Positions 16,403 to 25,411 of a stretch of DNA of 35,738 nucleotides are shown here, piece after piece. The notes under the pieces are model-generated. The model was not told the origin of the DNA and searched no databases. It saw nothing but the letters and a program-made list of their open reading frames with translations. How positions within the stretch are numbered: the stretch's first letter is position 1; each line of letters opens with the position of its first letter. This DNA is from Lysobacterales bacterium (GTDB lineage Bacteria > Pseudomonadota > Gammaproteobacteria > Xanthomonadales > SZUA-36). The stretch covers positions 1 through 35,738 of the forward strand of contig WTJD01000174.1 of NCBI GenBank assembly GCA_011524975.1. The letters are read 5' to 3'. The translations under genes were made by a program, and so were the position numbers.

Positions 16403-18421
16403 TCAGGTCACTCGCAGACCCGGTATGGCGCCGTCATCCGGGCTGAGAAGATACAGGTCCGCACCGCCCGATCCGGCAGCCAGTACCATGCCCTCTGATA
16501 CGCCGAAGCGCATTTTCCTTGGCTTGAGGTTGGCCACCATGACGGTGAGCCGGCCTTCCAGCTGCTCTGGTTCATAGGCCGACTTGATACCCGCGAACAC
16601 CGTGCGCGTCTCGCCGCCGAGGTCGAGTTCCAGCTTGAGCAGCTTGTCCGCCTCGGGCACGTGCTCGGCGCGAACGATTCTGGCCACGCGCAGGTCCACC
16701 TTGAGAAACTCGTCGATGCCGATTTCCTCGGCCAGGTCGAGTGTTGGCGCCTGTGGCTCGCTTGCGGGTTTGAGCGATTCGCGCGAGGCCTCGACCATGG
16801 CTTCCACGCGCGCCGGGTCGATCCTGGCCATCAGCGGCTCGAAAGCATTGATCGCGCAGCCCGCCATCGGCTGGTCGAGGTCGGACCATGGGCCCACATC
16901 CACCCCCAGAAACCGGGACGCTTTTTCCGCGGTGTGCGGAATGGCCGGCGCCAGCAGGGTGATCAGCACGCGGAACAGGTTGATGCCCTGTGAGCACACC
17001 GCCTGCACCTCATCGTCCCTGCCGTCCTGCTTGATCATCTGCCACGGCTTGTGGTCATCGATGTAGCGATTGGCCTCGTCCGCCAGGGCCATGATGCGGC
17101 GGATGGCGGCCTGGTAGTTACGCCCCTCGAAGTCTGCTGCAATCTCGCCGCGCGCGTCGATGAACCGCTGGTATAGATCCGGCTGGGGCAGCGTGCCGGC
17201 CAGCTGATTGTCAAACCGCTTTTGTATGAAACCGGCGCAGCGGCTGGCGATGTTGACCACTTTTCCCACGAGGTCGGAGTTGACCCGCTGCGCGAAATCA
17301 TCGAGGTTCAGGTCGATGTCGCTGGTGCCCGCACCCAGCTTGGCGCAGAAGTAGTAGCGCAGATAGTCGGGATTCAGGTGGTCGAGGTAGGTGCGCGCCT
17401 GAATGAATGTGCCGCGGGACTTGGACATCTTGGTGCCGTCCACGGTGAGGAAACCATGCGCGTACACCGCCGTCGGTGTGCGAAAACCGGAGCCCATGAG
17501 CATGGCCGGCCAGAACAGCGTGTGAAAGTACATGATGTCCTTGCCGATAAAGTGGTAGATCTCGGCGTCGGAGCCTGGCCCCCACCACTCGTCGAAATCC
17601 AGGCCGCGATCCTCGCACAGCTCCAGGAAGCTGGCCATGTAGCCGATGGGCGCGTCCACCCAGACGTAGAAATACTTGTCTTCGGTGTCGGGGATTCTGA
17701 AGCCGAAATAAGGCGCGTCACGTGTGATGTCCCAATCGCGCAGGCCGTCGGCGAACCATTCGTCAATCTTGTTGACGACCTCTTTTTGCAGCTGGCCGCC
17801 GGTGAGCCACTGTTTGAGGCGATCCTCGAAATCACCGAGGCGGACGAAATAATGCTCTGAATCCCGCATGACGGGGGCGGTGCCTGACACCGCGCTGCGA
17901 GGCTCGATCAGGTCGGTGGGGGCGTAAGTGCTGCCGCAGGACTCGCAGGAATCGCCGTATTGATCCTCAGATTTGCACTTGGGGCAGGTCCCGCGAATAA
18001 ACCGGTCAGGCAGGAACATGCCTTCTTCTTCATCGAAGAATTGCGAGATGGTTTTTCGCTCGATATGGCCGCCTTCCCGCAGGCGTTTGTAAATGGTCTC
18101 TACCAGTTGCTGGTTCGCCGGCGAGTGCGTTGACGAGTAGTGGTCATAGCTGAGCCCGAAGTCGCGGAAGTCGCGCTGGTGTTCCTCCTGCATCCGATCG
18201 ATCAGTGCTTCGGGCGTGATCCCGGATTTCTGGGCGCTCAGCATGATGGGGGTGCCGTGCGCGTCATCCGCCCAGGCAAAATAGCATTCGTGCCCCTGGG
18301 CTCTCTGAAAGCGGGCCCAGATGTCGGTCTGGACGAATTCCAGCATGTGGCCTATGTGAATGGCTCCGTTGGCGTAGGGCAGCGCGCTGGTCAACAGGAT
18401 TTTTCTATGTTTCTCGGTCAT
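16403..18421 (-). CDS. metG: methionyl-tRNA synthetase
   Basis: This class I synthetase charges tRNA-Met with methionine. The 672-residue, full-length protein has the HIGH motif (H22-H25), a zinc knuckle with CPKC and CESCG, the KMSKS motif within [12 protein letters not shown], and an anticodon-binding helical domain. The C-terminal ~105 residues form a Trbp111-like tRNA-binding domain ([30 protein letters not shown]) used for dimerisation. The ATG at 18421 fits the family N-terminus. It is divergent from apbC across a 181-base gap, the same arrangement as in many gammaproteobacteria. Confidence 0.98.
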   Translation of the reverse strand: MTEKHRKILLTSALPYANGAIHIGHMLEFVQTDIWARFQRAQGHECYFAWADDAHGTPIMLSAQKSGITPEALIDRMQEEHQRDFRDFGLSYDHYSSTHSPANQQLVETIYKRLREGGHIERKTISQFFDEEEGMFLPDRFIRGTCPKCKSEDQYGDSCESCGSTYAPTDLIEPRSAVSGTAPVMRDSEHYFVRLGDFEDRLKQWLTGGQLQKEVVNKIDEWFADGLRDWDITRDAPYFGFRIPDTEDKYFYVWVDAPIGYMASFLELCEDRGLDFDEWWGPGSDAEIYHFIGKDIMYFHTLFWPAMLMGSGFRTPTAVYAHGFLTVDGTKMSKSRGTFIQARTYLDHLNPDYLRYYFCAKLGAGTSDIDLNLDDFAQRVNSDLVGKVVNIASRCAGFIQKRFDNQLAGTLPQPDLYQRFIDARGEIAADFEGRNYQAAIRRIMALADEANRYIDDHKPWQMIKQDGRDDEVQAVCSQGINLFRVLITLLAPAIPHTAEKASRFLGVDVGPWSDLDQPMAGCAINAFEPLMARIDPARVEAMVEASRESLKPASEPQAPTLDLAEEIGIDEFLKVDLRVARIVRAEHVPEADKLLKLELDLGGETRTVFAGIKSAYEPEQLEGRLTVMVANLKPRKMRFGVSEGMVLAAGSGGADLYLLSPDDGAIPGLRVT

Positions 18422-18552
18422 CTTGATCGTTGGTCGGGCTCGTTGTCAGTGGGCGGTCGGATCAAGTCGCGCATTATCGCATGAGACCCGGCGAAGCTGT
18501 ACCCGGGGCCGGGCGCCCGGCGTCCCGCGCGACTCGCCCGCCTGAACGATCT

Positions 18553-18561
18553 TGTTACAAT
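18553..18561 (+). promoter_or_regulatory. extended -10 promoter upstream of apbC
   Basis: TG-T-TACAAT is a close match to the extended minus-10 consensus. The expected minus-35 position has no good match, which is tolerated by extended minus-10 promoters. It lies 41 bases before the GTG start of apbC. Confidence 0.45.
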
Positions 18562-18602
18562 AGCGCGCTTTGGCAAACCCCTGAAGCGGAGGGTGCAAAC
18601 GC

Positions 18603-19691
18603 GTGGATCAGATTTCCCGAGAGGCGGTCGAGGCCCGGCTCGCCGATATCATCGATGAAAACACCGGTGTTGACCTGGTCAGTGGCGGTAACGTGCGTGA
18701 TGTTCAAATACGCGACGGTGCGGTGGTGCTTGATCTGCTCATGCGATACCCCTGTGAAGAGGTGCGTGACGGTCTGGCTGAACGTGTGCGGCAGTCACTC
18801 GCGGATGTCACCGGTGTGTCCTCCGTCACGGTTAGCGTCGATTGGAAAGCGCATTCGCACCGGGTGCAGGGCGACCTCAAACCCCTGTCGACCATTCGCA
18901 ATATCATCGCGGTCGCCTCCGGCAAGGGCGGTGTCGGTAAATCTAGCACCGCAGTCAACCTTGCGCTGGCCCTTTCCCGGGATGGCGCCCGGGTGGGTAT
19001 CCTCGACGCCGATATTTACGGGCCGAGCATACCGCGGATGCTGGGCGCTTCCGGTCAGCCGGAGACCGATGGCAAGCGAATCGCGCCAAAGCGCGCTCAC
19101 GGCCTTCAGCTGATGTCGATCGGATTCCTGATTGACGAGGAAACGCCGATGATCTGGCGGGGCCCGATGGTCACTTCCGCGCTGCAGCAGCTGCTGACGG
19201 AGACCGACTGGGACGACCTGGACTACCTGGTGGTGGATCTGCCTCCGGGAACCGGCGATATTCAACTGACCCTGGCGCAGAAGGTGCCCGTGGCCGGCGC
19301 GGTGATCGTGACCACGCCGCAGGATATCGCCTTATTGGACGCGCGCAAGGCCTTGCAGATGTTCCGCAAGGTCGAGGTGCCGGTGCTGGGCGTGGTTGAA
19401 AACATGAGCACTCATGTTTGCAGCCAGTGCGGTCACGAGGAGGCCATTTTTGGCAGCGGCGGCGGCTCCGCGATGGCTGATCAGTACGAAATACCCCTGC
19501 TGGGCCAGTTACCGCTGGCGCTGGAAATCCGCGAGGGGCTGGATACCGGCCGTCCCATCGTTGCCGTCAACCCCGACTCGCCGCTGGCCGATGCCTACAT
19601 GTCGTTTGCCCGACGGACCGCGGGGGCGCTCTCGCTGATGCCGCGCAACCGCAAGCTGGACTTGCCGACCATCCAGCTGCAGAACACCTGA
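18603..19691 (+). CDS. apbC: iron-sulphur cluster carrier protein ApbC/Mrp
   Basis: ApbC (Mrp) is a P-loop ATPase that binds and delivers [4Fe-4S] clusters to target proteins. The 362-residue protein has an N-terminal MIP18/DUF59 domain (residues 1-85, with [13 protein letters not shown]), then the deviant Walker A motif GKGGVGKS at 107-114, [23 protein letters not shown] and the cluster-binding CxxC in [14 protein letters not shown]. The GTG at 18603 has GGAGGG nine bases upstream. It is followed after 10 bases by dcd, probably in one transcript. Clients in this window could include Nth and the Rsx iron-sulphur subunits, which is only a possibility. Confidence 0.96.
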   Translation: MDQISREAVEARLADIIDENTGVDLVSGGNVRDVQIRDGAVVLDLLMRYPCEEVRDGLAERVRQSLADVTGVSSVTVSVDWKAHSHRVQGDLKPLSTIRNIIAVASGKGGVGKSSTAVNLALALSRDGARVGILDADIYGPSIPRMLGASGQPETDGKRIAPKRAHGLQLMSIGFLIDEETPMIWRGPMVTSALQQLLTETDWDDLDYLVVDLPPGTGDIQLTLAQKVPVAGAVIVTTPQDIALLDARKALQMFRKVEVPVLGVVENMSTHVCSQCGHEEAIFGSGGGSAMADQYEIPLLGQLPLALEIREGLDTGRPIVAVNPDSPLADAYMSFARRTAGALSLMPRNRKLDLPTIQLQNT

Positions 19692-19701
19692 GGAGCGGGT
19701 C

Positions 19702-20271
19702 ATGAGTATTAAATCCGATCGCTGGATTCGGCGCATGGCCGAGACCGAAGGGATGATCGAGCCATTCGAATCGGCACAGGTCCGCCAAGCTGAAAACGGT
19801 GACCGGCAGATCTCCTATGGCACGTCCAGCTACGGATATGACGTCCGTTGCGCTGCCGACTTCAAGATATTTACCAACATCAACTCGGCGGTGGTCGACC
19901 CCAAGAATTTCTGCGAGAGCAGTTTCGTCAATTTTAACGGGGATGTCTGCATCATCCCGCCCAACTCCTTCGCGCTGGCGCATACGGTGGAGTATTTCCG
20001 CATCCCGCGGAACGTGCTCACCATCTGTCTTGGCAAGTCCACCTACGCGCGTTGCGGCATCATCGTCAACGTGACGCCGCTGGAGCCCGAGTGGGAGGGC
20101 CACGTGACCCTGGAGTTCTCGAACACCACGCCGCTGCCGGCGCGCATCTACGCCAACGAGGGGGTGGCGCAGTTCCTGTTCTTCGAATCCGACGAGGAGT
20201 GCGAAACTTCGTATCGGGACCGCTCAGGCAAATACCAGGGCCAGACCGGGGTGACGCTGCCGAAGGCGTGA
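19702..20271 (+). CDS. dcd: dCTP deaminase
   Basis: dCTP deaminase converts dCTP to dUTP and ammonia, the main route to dTTP in gammaproteobacteria. The 189-residue homotrimer subunit shows the active-site segments [10 protein letters not shown] (S113), [17 protein letters not shown] with catalytic E138, and GVAQFLFF. The size matches the shorter form found in Pseudomonas-like lineages. The ATG at 19702 has GGAGCGGG upstream. The apbC-dcd neighbourhood is common. It converges on the DegS-like gene with 39 bases between them. Confidence 0.97.
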   Translation: MSIKSDRWIRRMAETEGMIEPFESAQVRQAENGDRQISYGTSSYGYDVRCAADFKIFTNINSAVVDPKNFCESSFVNFNGDVCIIPPNSFALAHTVEYFRIPRNVLTICLGKSTYARCGIIVNVTPLEPEWEGHVTLEFSNTTPLPARIYANEGVAQFLFFESDEECETSYRDRSGKYQGQTGVTLPKA

Positions 20272-20310
20272 AGCCGGCCCAGGCGGCCGGTGGAATCGGT
20301 TGATCTTCCC

Positions 20311-21432
20311 CTAGCGCAGCGGCGGTTGCTGAATCAGCGTGGCGTAGGTAGAAAACTGCTGCTGGTTTCTCTGTACTTCCAGTTCCACCTGGGCGCCGGG
20401 TTCGATCCGCGAGATCGCCAGCAGGAAGGCGCGCGCGTCGTCGATCCGGATTCCGTTGAACGACAGGAGCACATCACCCTGGCGAATGCCTGCTTTCCAT
20501 GCCGGCCCGTCCATGGATACCTCGCTGACCTGAATGCCCTGCCGCGCGGCGCTGCCATCCGCCTGGAGCGACAGCGGCAGGTCGCTGAAGGACGCGCCCA
20601 GCCAGCCGCGCCGGACCGAGCCGTATTCGATGATTTGCTGCATCACGTCGCTGGCGAGCGCAATGGGGATGGCGAAGCCGATGTTTTGGCCGCCCTGGGC
20701 GCGGCCGAGGTTGCGCGTGTTGATGCCGATGACCTCACCCATCGCGTTGATCAGCGCCCCACCGCTGTTGCCGGCATTGATGGCGGCATCGGTTTGTATG
20801 AAATCTTCGTAAAGCGCCGCGCGCAGATCATTGCGGCCGGTGGCGCTGACGATGCCCATGGTGACGGTGTGGCTCAATCCCAGGGCGTTGCCGATCGCAA
20901 GAACCACGTCCCCGACGCGCAGCCGGGATTCCAGCGCCAGCGGCGCCACGGGCAAGCCGTCGAGGTCCACTTTCAATACCGCCAGGTCGGTCTCCGGGTC
21001 TGACCCAACGACCTGAGCGGGCGCCAGGCGCCCGTCCCAGAGAGCGACCTGGATGTTACGCACCTGGCTGATAACGTGGTTGTTCGTGAGGATGTAGCCG
21101 TCCTCGCGGACCAGCACCCCGGAGCCCATGTCCTGTCGTGAGCGTGCCAGGTAGGCATTGCCAAGGATGCGCTGCAACTGCGGGCTGACCTGCTGATATT
21201 CCACCCGCCGCGTGTAAATGGATACGACCGATGGTGCGGTCCGGTCCACGGCGTCGGCATAGGATACCGGCCCGTGGCGCTGAAGCCCGGCGGCGCCATT
21301 CGCGGGCGTGGCGTCCTGCCCGCGGTCAGAGAGCCTGGGCCAGGCAAACAACACCAGGAAGGCGACGGCCAGACCGGCGGTCGCGTAACGCAAAATAAAC
21401 AAGGCTGTGCTGCGGAAATTTGACATGGGCAT
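20311..21432 (-). CDS. degS: DegS/AlgW-type periplasmic serine protease with one PDZ domain
   Basis: This is a membrane-anchored HtrA-family protease of the kind that senses misfolded outer-membrane proteins and cuts the anti-sigma factor RseA/MucA. The 373-residue protein has one N-terminal membrane helix (LRYATAGLAVAFLVLFAW), a trypsin-like domain with the triad H in TNNHV, D in DLAVLKV and S in GNSGGAL, and a single C-terminal PDZ domain (GIQVSEVSMDGPAWKAGIRQGDVLLSFNG). One PDZ domain plus an anchor separates it from DegP/DegQ. Two ATGs (21432 and 21426) are possible starts; GAGG lies 11 bases before the first. No anti-sigma gene is in the window, so the target is inferred. Confidence 0.9.
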   Translation of the reverse strand: MPMSNFRSTALFILRYATAGLAVAFLVLFAWPRLSDRGQDATPANGAAGLQRHGPVSYADAVDRTAPSVVSIYTRRVEYQQVSPQLQRILGNAYLARSRQDMGSGVLVREDGYILTNNHVISQVRNIQVALWDGRLAPAQVVGSDPETDLAVLKVDLDGLPVAPLALESRLRVGDVVLAIGNALGLSHTVTMGIVSATGRNDLRAALYEDFIQTDAAINAGNSGGALINAMGEVIGINTRNLGRAQGGQNIGFAIPIALASDVMQQIIEYGSVRRGWLGASFSDLPLSLQADGSAARQGIQVSEVSMDGPAWKAGIRQGDVLLSFNGIRIDDARAFLLAISRIEPGAQVELEVQRNQQQFSTYATLIQQPPLR

Positions 21433-21489
21433 CGATTCGAATACCTCAAATCTTGAATGCAGGCCGGTCTGCACGCAAGTCTAACTTAT

Positions 21490-21508
21490 GCAGGGTGTCT
21501 GACCCTGC
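21490..21508. repeat. perfect hairpin in the degS/petA divergent region
   Basis: GCAGGGT and ACCCTGC form a perfect seven-base inverted repeat around a five-base centre. It lies between the divergent degS and petA genes, upstream of the likely petA promoter and inside the degS 5' region. It could be a regulator binding site or a leader hairpin for degS; there is no T-rich tract. Confidence 0.4.
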
Positions 21509-21527
21509 GTTGACGGAGCGGGATTGA

Positions 21528-21557
21528 TTGTTTCCTGAGACCCGTTTCGGATAAAAT
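21528..21557 (+). promoter_or_regulatory. likely sigma-70 promoter of petABC
   Basis: TTGTTT (21528-21533) and TAAAAT (21552-21557) are separated by 18 bases and give a plausible sigma-70 promoter about 110 bases before the petA start. TTGATT at 21524 is an overlapping alternative minus-35. Confidence 0.42.
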
Positions 21558-21669
21558 AGTGGATTGCTCGCGCCCGGATGAGCGCAGGTCCTCCAGACCG
21601 ACCATCATCGCGGCGCGACTCGTCACCAACGACCCGGCCTGGAGGCTGGAAAATCAACTGGAGTATGCA

Positions 21670-22266
21670 ATGTCAGCTGATGGCGTGAACAAGGAACGAC
21701 GCCGGTTTCTGATCGCCACGACGTCCGCCATGGGCGCCATGGGCGCAGGATTCGCCGCCGTACCCTTCATCAAGTCATGGTTCCCCAGCGCGCGCGCACA
21801 GGCCGTTGGCGCGCCGGTGGAGGTCAACGTTTCGAAGATCGAGCCGGGACAAATCGTGAAAGTACAATGGCGGGGTCAGACCATTGGTGTCCTGGCCCGC
21901 ACCGATGAAATGCTGCAGGACCTGACGCAGGTGGAGCCGGAGTTGCGCGACCCGGGGTCCGATGATGCCGAGCAACCTGATTACATCGACTCTGAAGGTC
22001 GGGCACTGAGGCCCGAATTCCTGGTGGTTAACATGCACTGCACGCATCTGGGCTGTATTCCGCAGTTGATCCCTCAGGTGGGCCCCCAGCCCTTTGATGA
22101 AAACTGGAAAGGCGGATTTTATTGCCCTTGTCATAAGTCGAAATTCGACCTGGCCGGGCGTGTTTACAAGGGTGTGCCCGCACCAGAAAATCTGAAAATC
22201 CCGCCCTACAGCTTCCTTGATGACGATACGCTTGTGATCGGCGTCAACCCGGGAGGTATGGTCTGA
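21670..22266 (+). CDS. petA: ubiquinol-cytochrome c reductase, Rieske iron-sulphur subunit
   Basis: This subunit of the cytochrome bc1 complex takes an electron from ubiquinol and passes it to cytochrome c1. The 198-residue protein starts with a twin-arginine-like signal-anchor (KERRRFLIATTSAMGAMGAG) and ends with the Rieske fold: C124-x-H126-x2-C129 in CTHLGC and C152-x-C154-H155 in CPCHKSKFD. The [2Fe-2S] ligands are therefore complete. The ATG at 21670 has GGAG six bases upstream; the frame is open upstream but without family resemblance. The stop overlaps the petB start by one base (TGATG). Confidence 0.97.
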   Translation: MSADGVNKERRRFLIATTSAMGAMGAGFAAVPFIKSWFPSARAQAVGAPVEVNVSKIEPGQIVKVQWRGQTIGVLARTDEMLQDLTQVEPELRDPGSDDAEQPDYIDSEGRALRPEFLVVNMHCTHLGCIPQLIPQVGPQPFDENWKGGFYCPCHKSKFDLAGRVYKGVPAPENLKIPPYSFLDDDTLVIGVNPGGMV

Positions 22267-23510
22267 TGAGCGAACAGAGCGGGGCGGTGACCAAGACCGC
22301 GAACGGACTCCTGCAGTGGGTCGACAAGCGCTTGCCGGTGCTGGACTTCTGGAACGCGCACCTGGCCAAATATTATGCGCCGAAGAACTTTAATTTCTGG
22401 TACTACATGGGCGGCTTCGCCCTGCTGGTGTTGGTGATCCAGATACTCTCCGGCATTTTCCTGACCATGCACTACAAACCGTCCGCGGCAGAAGCCTTCG
22501 CGTCGGTCGAGTACATCATGCGCGACGTTGAATGGGGCTGGCTGATTCGCTACATGCATTCCACCGGTGCGTCTTTCTTCTTCATCGTTGTCTATCTGCA
22601 CATGTTCCGAAGCCTCCTGTACGGCTCCCATCGGAAGCCGCGCGAACTGCTGTGGGTGTTTGGAATGCTGATCTACCTGCTGCTGATGGCCGAGGCGTTT
22701 TTCGGCTATGTGCTGCCCTGGGGCCAGATGTCTTACTGGGGCGCGCAAGTGATCATCAATCTGTTTGGCGCCATTCCCATGATTGGTGAACCGCTGACAG
22801 AGTGGATTCGCGGTGATTTCTTCATCTCGGACGCCACCATCAACCGCTTCTTCGCCTTGCACGTGATCGCCCTGCCGATCGCTCTGCTTGGGCTGGTGGT
22901 GTTGCACCTCTCCGCGCTGCACCAGACCGGTTCGAACAACCCCGACGGTATCGAGATCAAGGAAAACAAGGACGAGGACGGTATCCCGAAGGACGGCATT
23001 CCGTTCCATCCGTACTACACGGTGAAGGATATCTTTGGCGCCTCGATGTTTTTGCTGGTCTTTGCCTTCGTGATCTTTTTCTGGCCGGAGGCGGGCGGTC
23101 TGTTTCTCGAGCACGATAATTTCGTGGCCGCCGATCCGCTGGTGACGCCTGAGCACATCAAGCCAGTCTGGTATTTCACGCCCTTCTACGCGATTTTGAA
23201 GGCGGTGCCGGACAAACTGATGGGTGTGATTTTGATGGGCGTTTCCGTGGGCGTGCTTTTCCTGCTGCCCTGGCTGGATCGCTCACCGGTCAAATCGATA
23301 CGCTATAAAGGCGCCTGGTACAAGATCCTGGTGTTTTCCTTCGCGATCGCGTTTATCCGCCTCGGAATGCTGGGCATGGCGGAAGGCACCCCCGCTCAGA
23401 CCATAGAGATGCGCGTGTGGACTTTCGTCTACTTCTCGTTTTTCATCCTGCTGTTTTTCCTCAGCAAGGGAGGAAAGACCAAGCCTGTGCCAGACCGGGT
23501 GACCCACTGA
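22266..23510 (+). CDS. petB: cytochrome b of the bc1 complex
   Basis: Cytochrome b carries two b hemes and both quinone sites. The 414-residue protein has the full set of hydrophobic helices; conserved histidines occur in RYMHSTGASFFFIVVYLHMFR and FALHVIALPIALLGLVVLHL. The Qi/Qo region has LLMAEAFFGYVLPWGQMSYWG. The Qo motif reads PVWY (HIKPVWYFTPFYAILKAVP) and not the PEWY of mitochondria and alphaproteobacteria. The N-terminal and C-terminal domains are joined in one polypeptide, as in the bc1 type and unlike the split b6f type. It overlaps petA and petC by one base each, so the three are co-translated. Confidence 0.97.
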   Translation: MSEQSGAVTKTANGLLQWVDKRLPVLDFWNAHLAKYYAPKNFNFWYYMGGFALLVLVIQILSGIFLTMHYKPSAAEAFASVEYIMRDVEWGWLIRYMHSTGASFFFIVVYLHMFRSLLYGSHRKPRELLWVFGMLIYLLLMAEAFFGYVLPWGQMSYWGAQVIINLFGAIPMIGEPLTEWIRGDFFISDATINRFFALHVIALPIALLGLVVLHLSALHQTGSNNPDGIEIKENKDEDGIPKDGIPFHPYYTVKDIFGASMFLLVFAFVIFFWPEAGGLFLEHDNFVAADPLVTPEHIKPVWYFTPFYAILKAVPDKLMGVILMGVSVGVLFLLPWLDRSPVKSIRYKGAWYKILVFSFAIAFIRLGMLGMAEGTPAQTIEMRVWTFVYFSFFILLFFLSKGGKTKPVPDRVTH

Positions 23511-24235
23511 TGAAGATCAACGCAATCAAAACGCTGCTCGCTGTCCTGCTTCTCGCGCTGGCCAGTGGTCCGGCCGCCGCCGCGGGCGGTGCCTCGAACC
23601 TCGAACCGTCAGGCATTAACGTCAACGACACGGCTTCGCTGCAGCGTGGGGCCAAGATGTTTGTGAATTACTGCCTGTCCTGCCACGAGGCCAGCTACAT
23701 GCGGTACAAGCGCCTGTCTGAAGATCTCGGGCTGAGCGAGGAGATGGTCATGGACAACATGATCTTCGCGGATGCCAAGATTGGTGATCTCATGACCATC
23801 GCCATGGACCCGGAAGACTCCGCTCGGTGGTTTGGCAAGACGCCGCCCAATCTGACCCTGATTGCCCGGGCCAGGGGTGCTGACTGGCTGTATGGATTTC
23901 TCCGTTCTTTCTACCAGGATGAGAGCGGCCGTTGGAATAACTTGCTGCTGCCCAACGCGGCGATGCCGCACGTGATGTGGAGCCTGCAGGGCATCCAGGT
24001 CATGAGCCACGGCGAGGGTGATGAAGCGGGACAACTCGAGCTCCAGACGCCGGGTCTGATGAGCCCGGAAGAGTACGATGACACCATTCGCGACCTGGTA
24101 GCGTACCTCGACTACATGTCCGAACCCGCAAAGCTCAAGCGCAAGAACGTCGGCGTTTGGGTCATGTTGTTCCTGGCCGTTTTCGCATTCATGGCGTACC
24201 TGCTCAAAGCCGAGTTTTGGCGCGATGTACATTGA
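23510..24235 (+). CDS. petC: cytochrome c1
   Basis: Cytochrome c1 is the heme c subunit that passes electrons from the Rieske protein to soluble cytochrome c. The 241-residue protein has a signal peptide (LLAVLLLALASGPAAAAG), the heme site CLSCH (C55, C58, H59), the sixth-ligand region NAAMPHVMW near residue 150, and a C-terminal membrane anchor (VWVMLFLAVFAFMAYLL). The ATG at 23510 overlaps the petB stop. The open frame extends upstream only inside petB. The following sspA starts 31 bases downstream. Confidence 0.97.
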   Translation: MKINAIKTLLAVLLLALASGPAAAAGGASNLEPSGINVNDTASLQRGAKMFVNYCLSCHEASYMRYKRLSEDLGLSEEMVMDNMIFADAKIGDLMTIAMDPEDSARWFGKTPPNLTLIARARGADWLYGFLRSFYQDESGRWNNLLLPNAAMPHVMWSLQGIQVMSHGEGDEAGQLELQTPGLMSPEEYDDTIRDLVAYLDYMSEPAKLKRKNVGVWVMLFLAVFAFMAYLLKAEFWRDVH

Positions 24236-24266
24236 GCCGCAATAACCGAATTTCAGGAGTAGCGCA

Positions 24267-24905
24267 TTGATCACACCTGTGAAAGGCCGTTCCACCATGG
24301 CCCTGTATTCATCCCCCGACTGTATCCAGTGTCACCGCGTTCGTTTCGTTCTGGCGGAGAAAGGCATCAACGTCGAGATTGTCGATGTCAGTACGGATGC
24401 TTCGGCCGCCGCTGACCTGGCGGAGCTCAATCCTTACAACGAGACACCGACGCTGGTTGACCGGGATCTCATGCTGTACGACGCCGGCGTCATCAATGAT
24501 TATCTTGATGAGCGCTATCCTCACCCTCCGTTGATGCCGGTCGACCCGGTCTCCAGGGCCCAGTTACGTCTGGTCCATCATCGTGTTCTGCGTGACTGGT
24601 ATCCGCTGGCGAGCGCCCTGGCCAAGGCGCCGGGCAAGAAGGGAGACAAGCCCAGAAAACAGCTGCATGAGGCGATCGTCGCGGCCAATGATTTGTTCAA
24701 GGACTCCGAATTTCTGCTGAGCGAGGAACTGACGCTGGTTGACTGCACGTTGGCGCCCCTGTTCTGGCGTCTCCCGGCGTTTGGCATCAAGCTTGGCAAG
24801 CCCGCTGCCGCTGTGCAGGGGTATATTCAGAGGCTGATTTCCCGCAAGTCATTCAAGGCCAGCCTGACTTTGGCGGAGCGCGAACTCATCCTCAATGCCG
24901 GTTAG
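24267..24905 (+). CDS. sspA: stringent starvation protein A
   Basis: SspA is a glutathione-transferase-fold protein that binds RNA polymerase and supports starvation and acid survival. The 212-residue protein has the N-terminal thioredoxin-like part (MALYSSPDCIQCHRVRFVLA) and conserved YLDERYPHPPLMPVDPVSRA, LVDCTLAPLFWRLP and KASLTLAEREL. I chose the TTG at 24267 because AGGAG lies seven bases upstream and because the resulting N-terminus (KGRSTM) lines up with E. coli (KRSVM). The ATG at 24297 is the alternative. The CIQC motif is unusual, as most SspA proteins lack a catalytic cysteine pair. The petABC-sspAB arrangement is common in gammaproteobacteria. Confidence 0.96.
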   Translation: MITPVKGRSTMALYSSPDCIQCHRVRFVLAEKGINVEIVDVSTDASAAADLAELNPYNETPTLVDRDLMLYDAGVINDYLDERYPHPPLMPVDPVSRAQLRLVHHRVLRDWYPLASALAKAPGKKGDKPRKQLHEAIVAANDLFKDSEFLLSEELTLVDCTLAPLFWRLPAFGIKLGKPAAAVQGYIQRLISRKSFKASLTLAERELILNAG

Positions 24906-24939
24906 CCCGACAACCGGCAACGGCGGCTGGCGCTGAAGC

Positions 24940-25350
24940 ATGGACCTGCAGGATATGAACAGCAGCAAGCCCTACCTGCTGCGCGCGCTGCACGAATGGA
25001 TTCTCGATAACGGGTTGACACCGCATATCATCGTGGATGTTCATGCCCCGGATGTCCGGGTGCCCGACATCGCGCACCAGGATGGCAAGCTGGTGCTGAA
25101 TATCGCCCCACAGGCCACGCGGAACCTGGAGATGGGTAACGAGGTCTTCAGTTTCAGCGCTCGCTTTTCCGGTCAATCCCACCACGTGGCCGTGCCCGTC
25201 GACGCCATCCTGGCGGTGTATGCTCGCGAGAATGGTCAGGGCATGGTGTTCACACGGGAGGACTCAGACCCCGACGAGGGAGGCAAGACGCCGGTTGGCG
25301 AAGAGGGCGACGACCGGCCGCGCGGCCCCCATTTGCGCGTCATCAAGTAG
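24940..25350 (+). CDS. sspB: ClpXP protease adaptor SspB
   Basis: SspB binds ssrA-tagged proteins and hands them to the ClpXP protease. The 136-residue protein has the substrate-binding fold (SKPYLLRALHEWILDNGLTP, LNIAPQATRNLEMGNEVFSFSA, VPVDAILAVYAREN), a shortened acidic/Gly linker and the C-terminal ClpX-binding tail LRVIK, corresponding to LRVVK in E. coli. The linker is about 30 residues shorter than in E. coli. The ATG at 24940 gives MDLQD, matching MDLSQ of the family. The gap to sspA is 34 bases. Confidence 0.97.
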   Translation: MDLQDMNSSKPYLLRALHEWILDNGLTPHIIVDVHAPDVRVPDIAHQDGKLVLNIAPQATRNLEMGNEVFSFSARFSGQSHHVAVPVDAILAVYARENGQGMVFTREDSDPDEGGKTPVGEEGDDRPRGPHLRVIK

Positions 25351-25411
25351 CGCCGCCAACCCCAACACCGCTTGCCAATCCGGAAATGCCCGGAGGCTGC
25401 TGTCTCTGCCG

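Noticed and set aside
15796-16446. Plus-strand frame of 216 codons covering rsxA
   Set aside because: Its translation is Gln/His/Gly-rich low complexity, as expected for the antisense of membrane-protein codons.
17222-17860. Plus-strand frame of 212 codons inside metG
   Set aside because: It is antisense to conserved metG sequence and has no family resemblance.
20274-20290. Hairpin CCGGC/GCCGG between dcd and degS as a terminator
   Set aside because: The stem is only five bases with a seven-base loop and no T-rich tract on either strand, so it is too weak to call.
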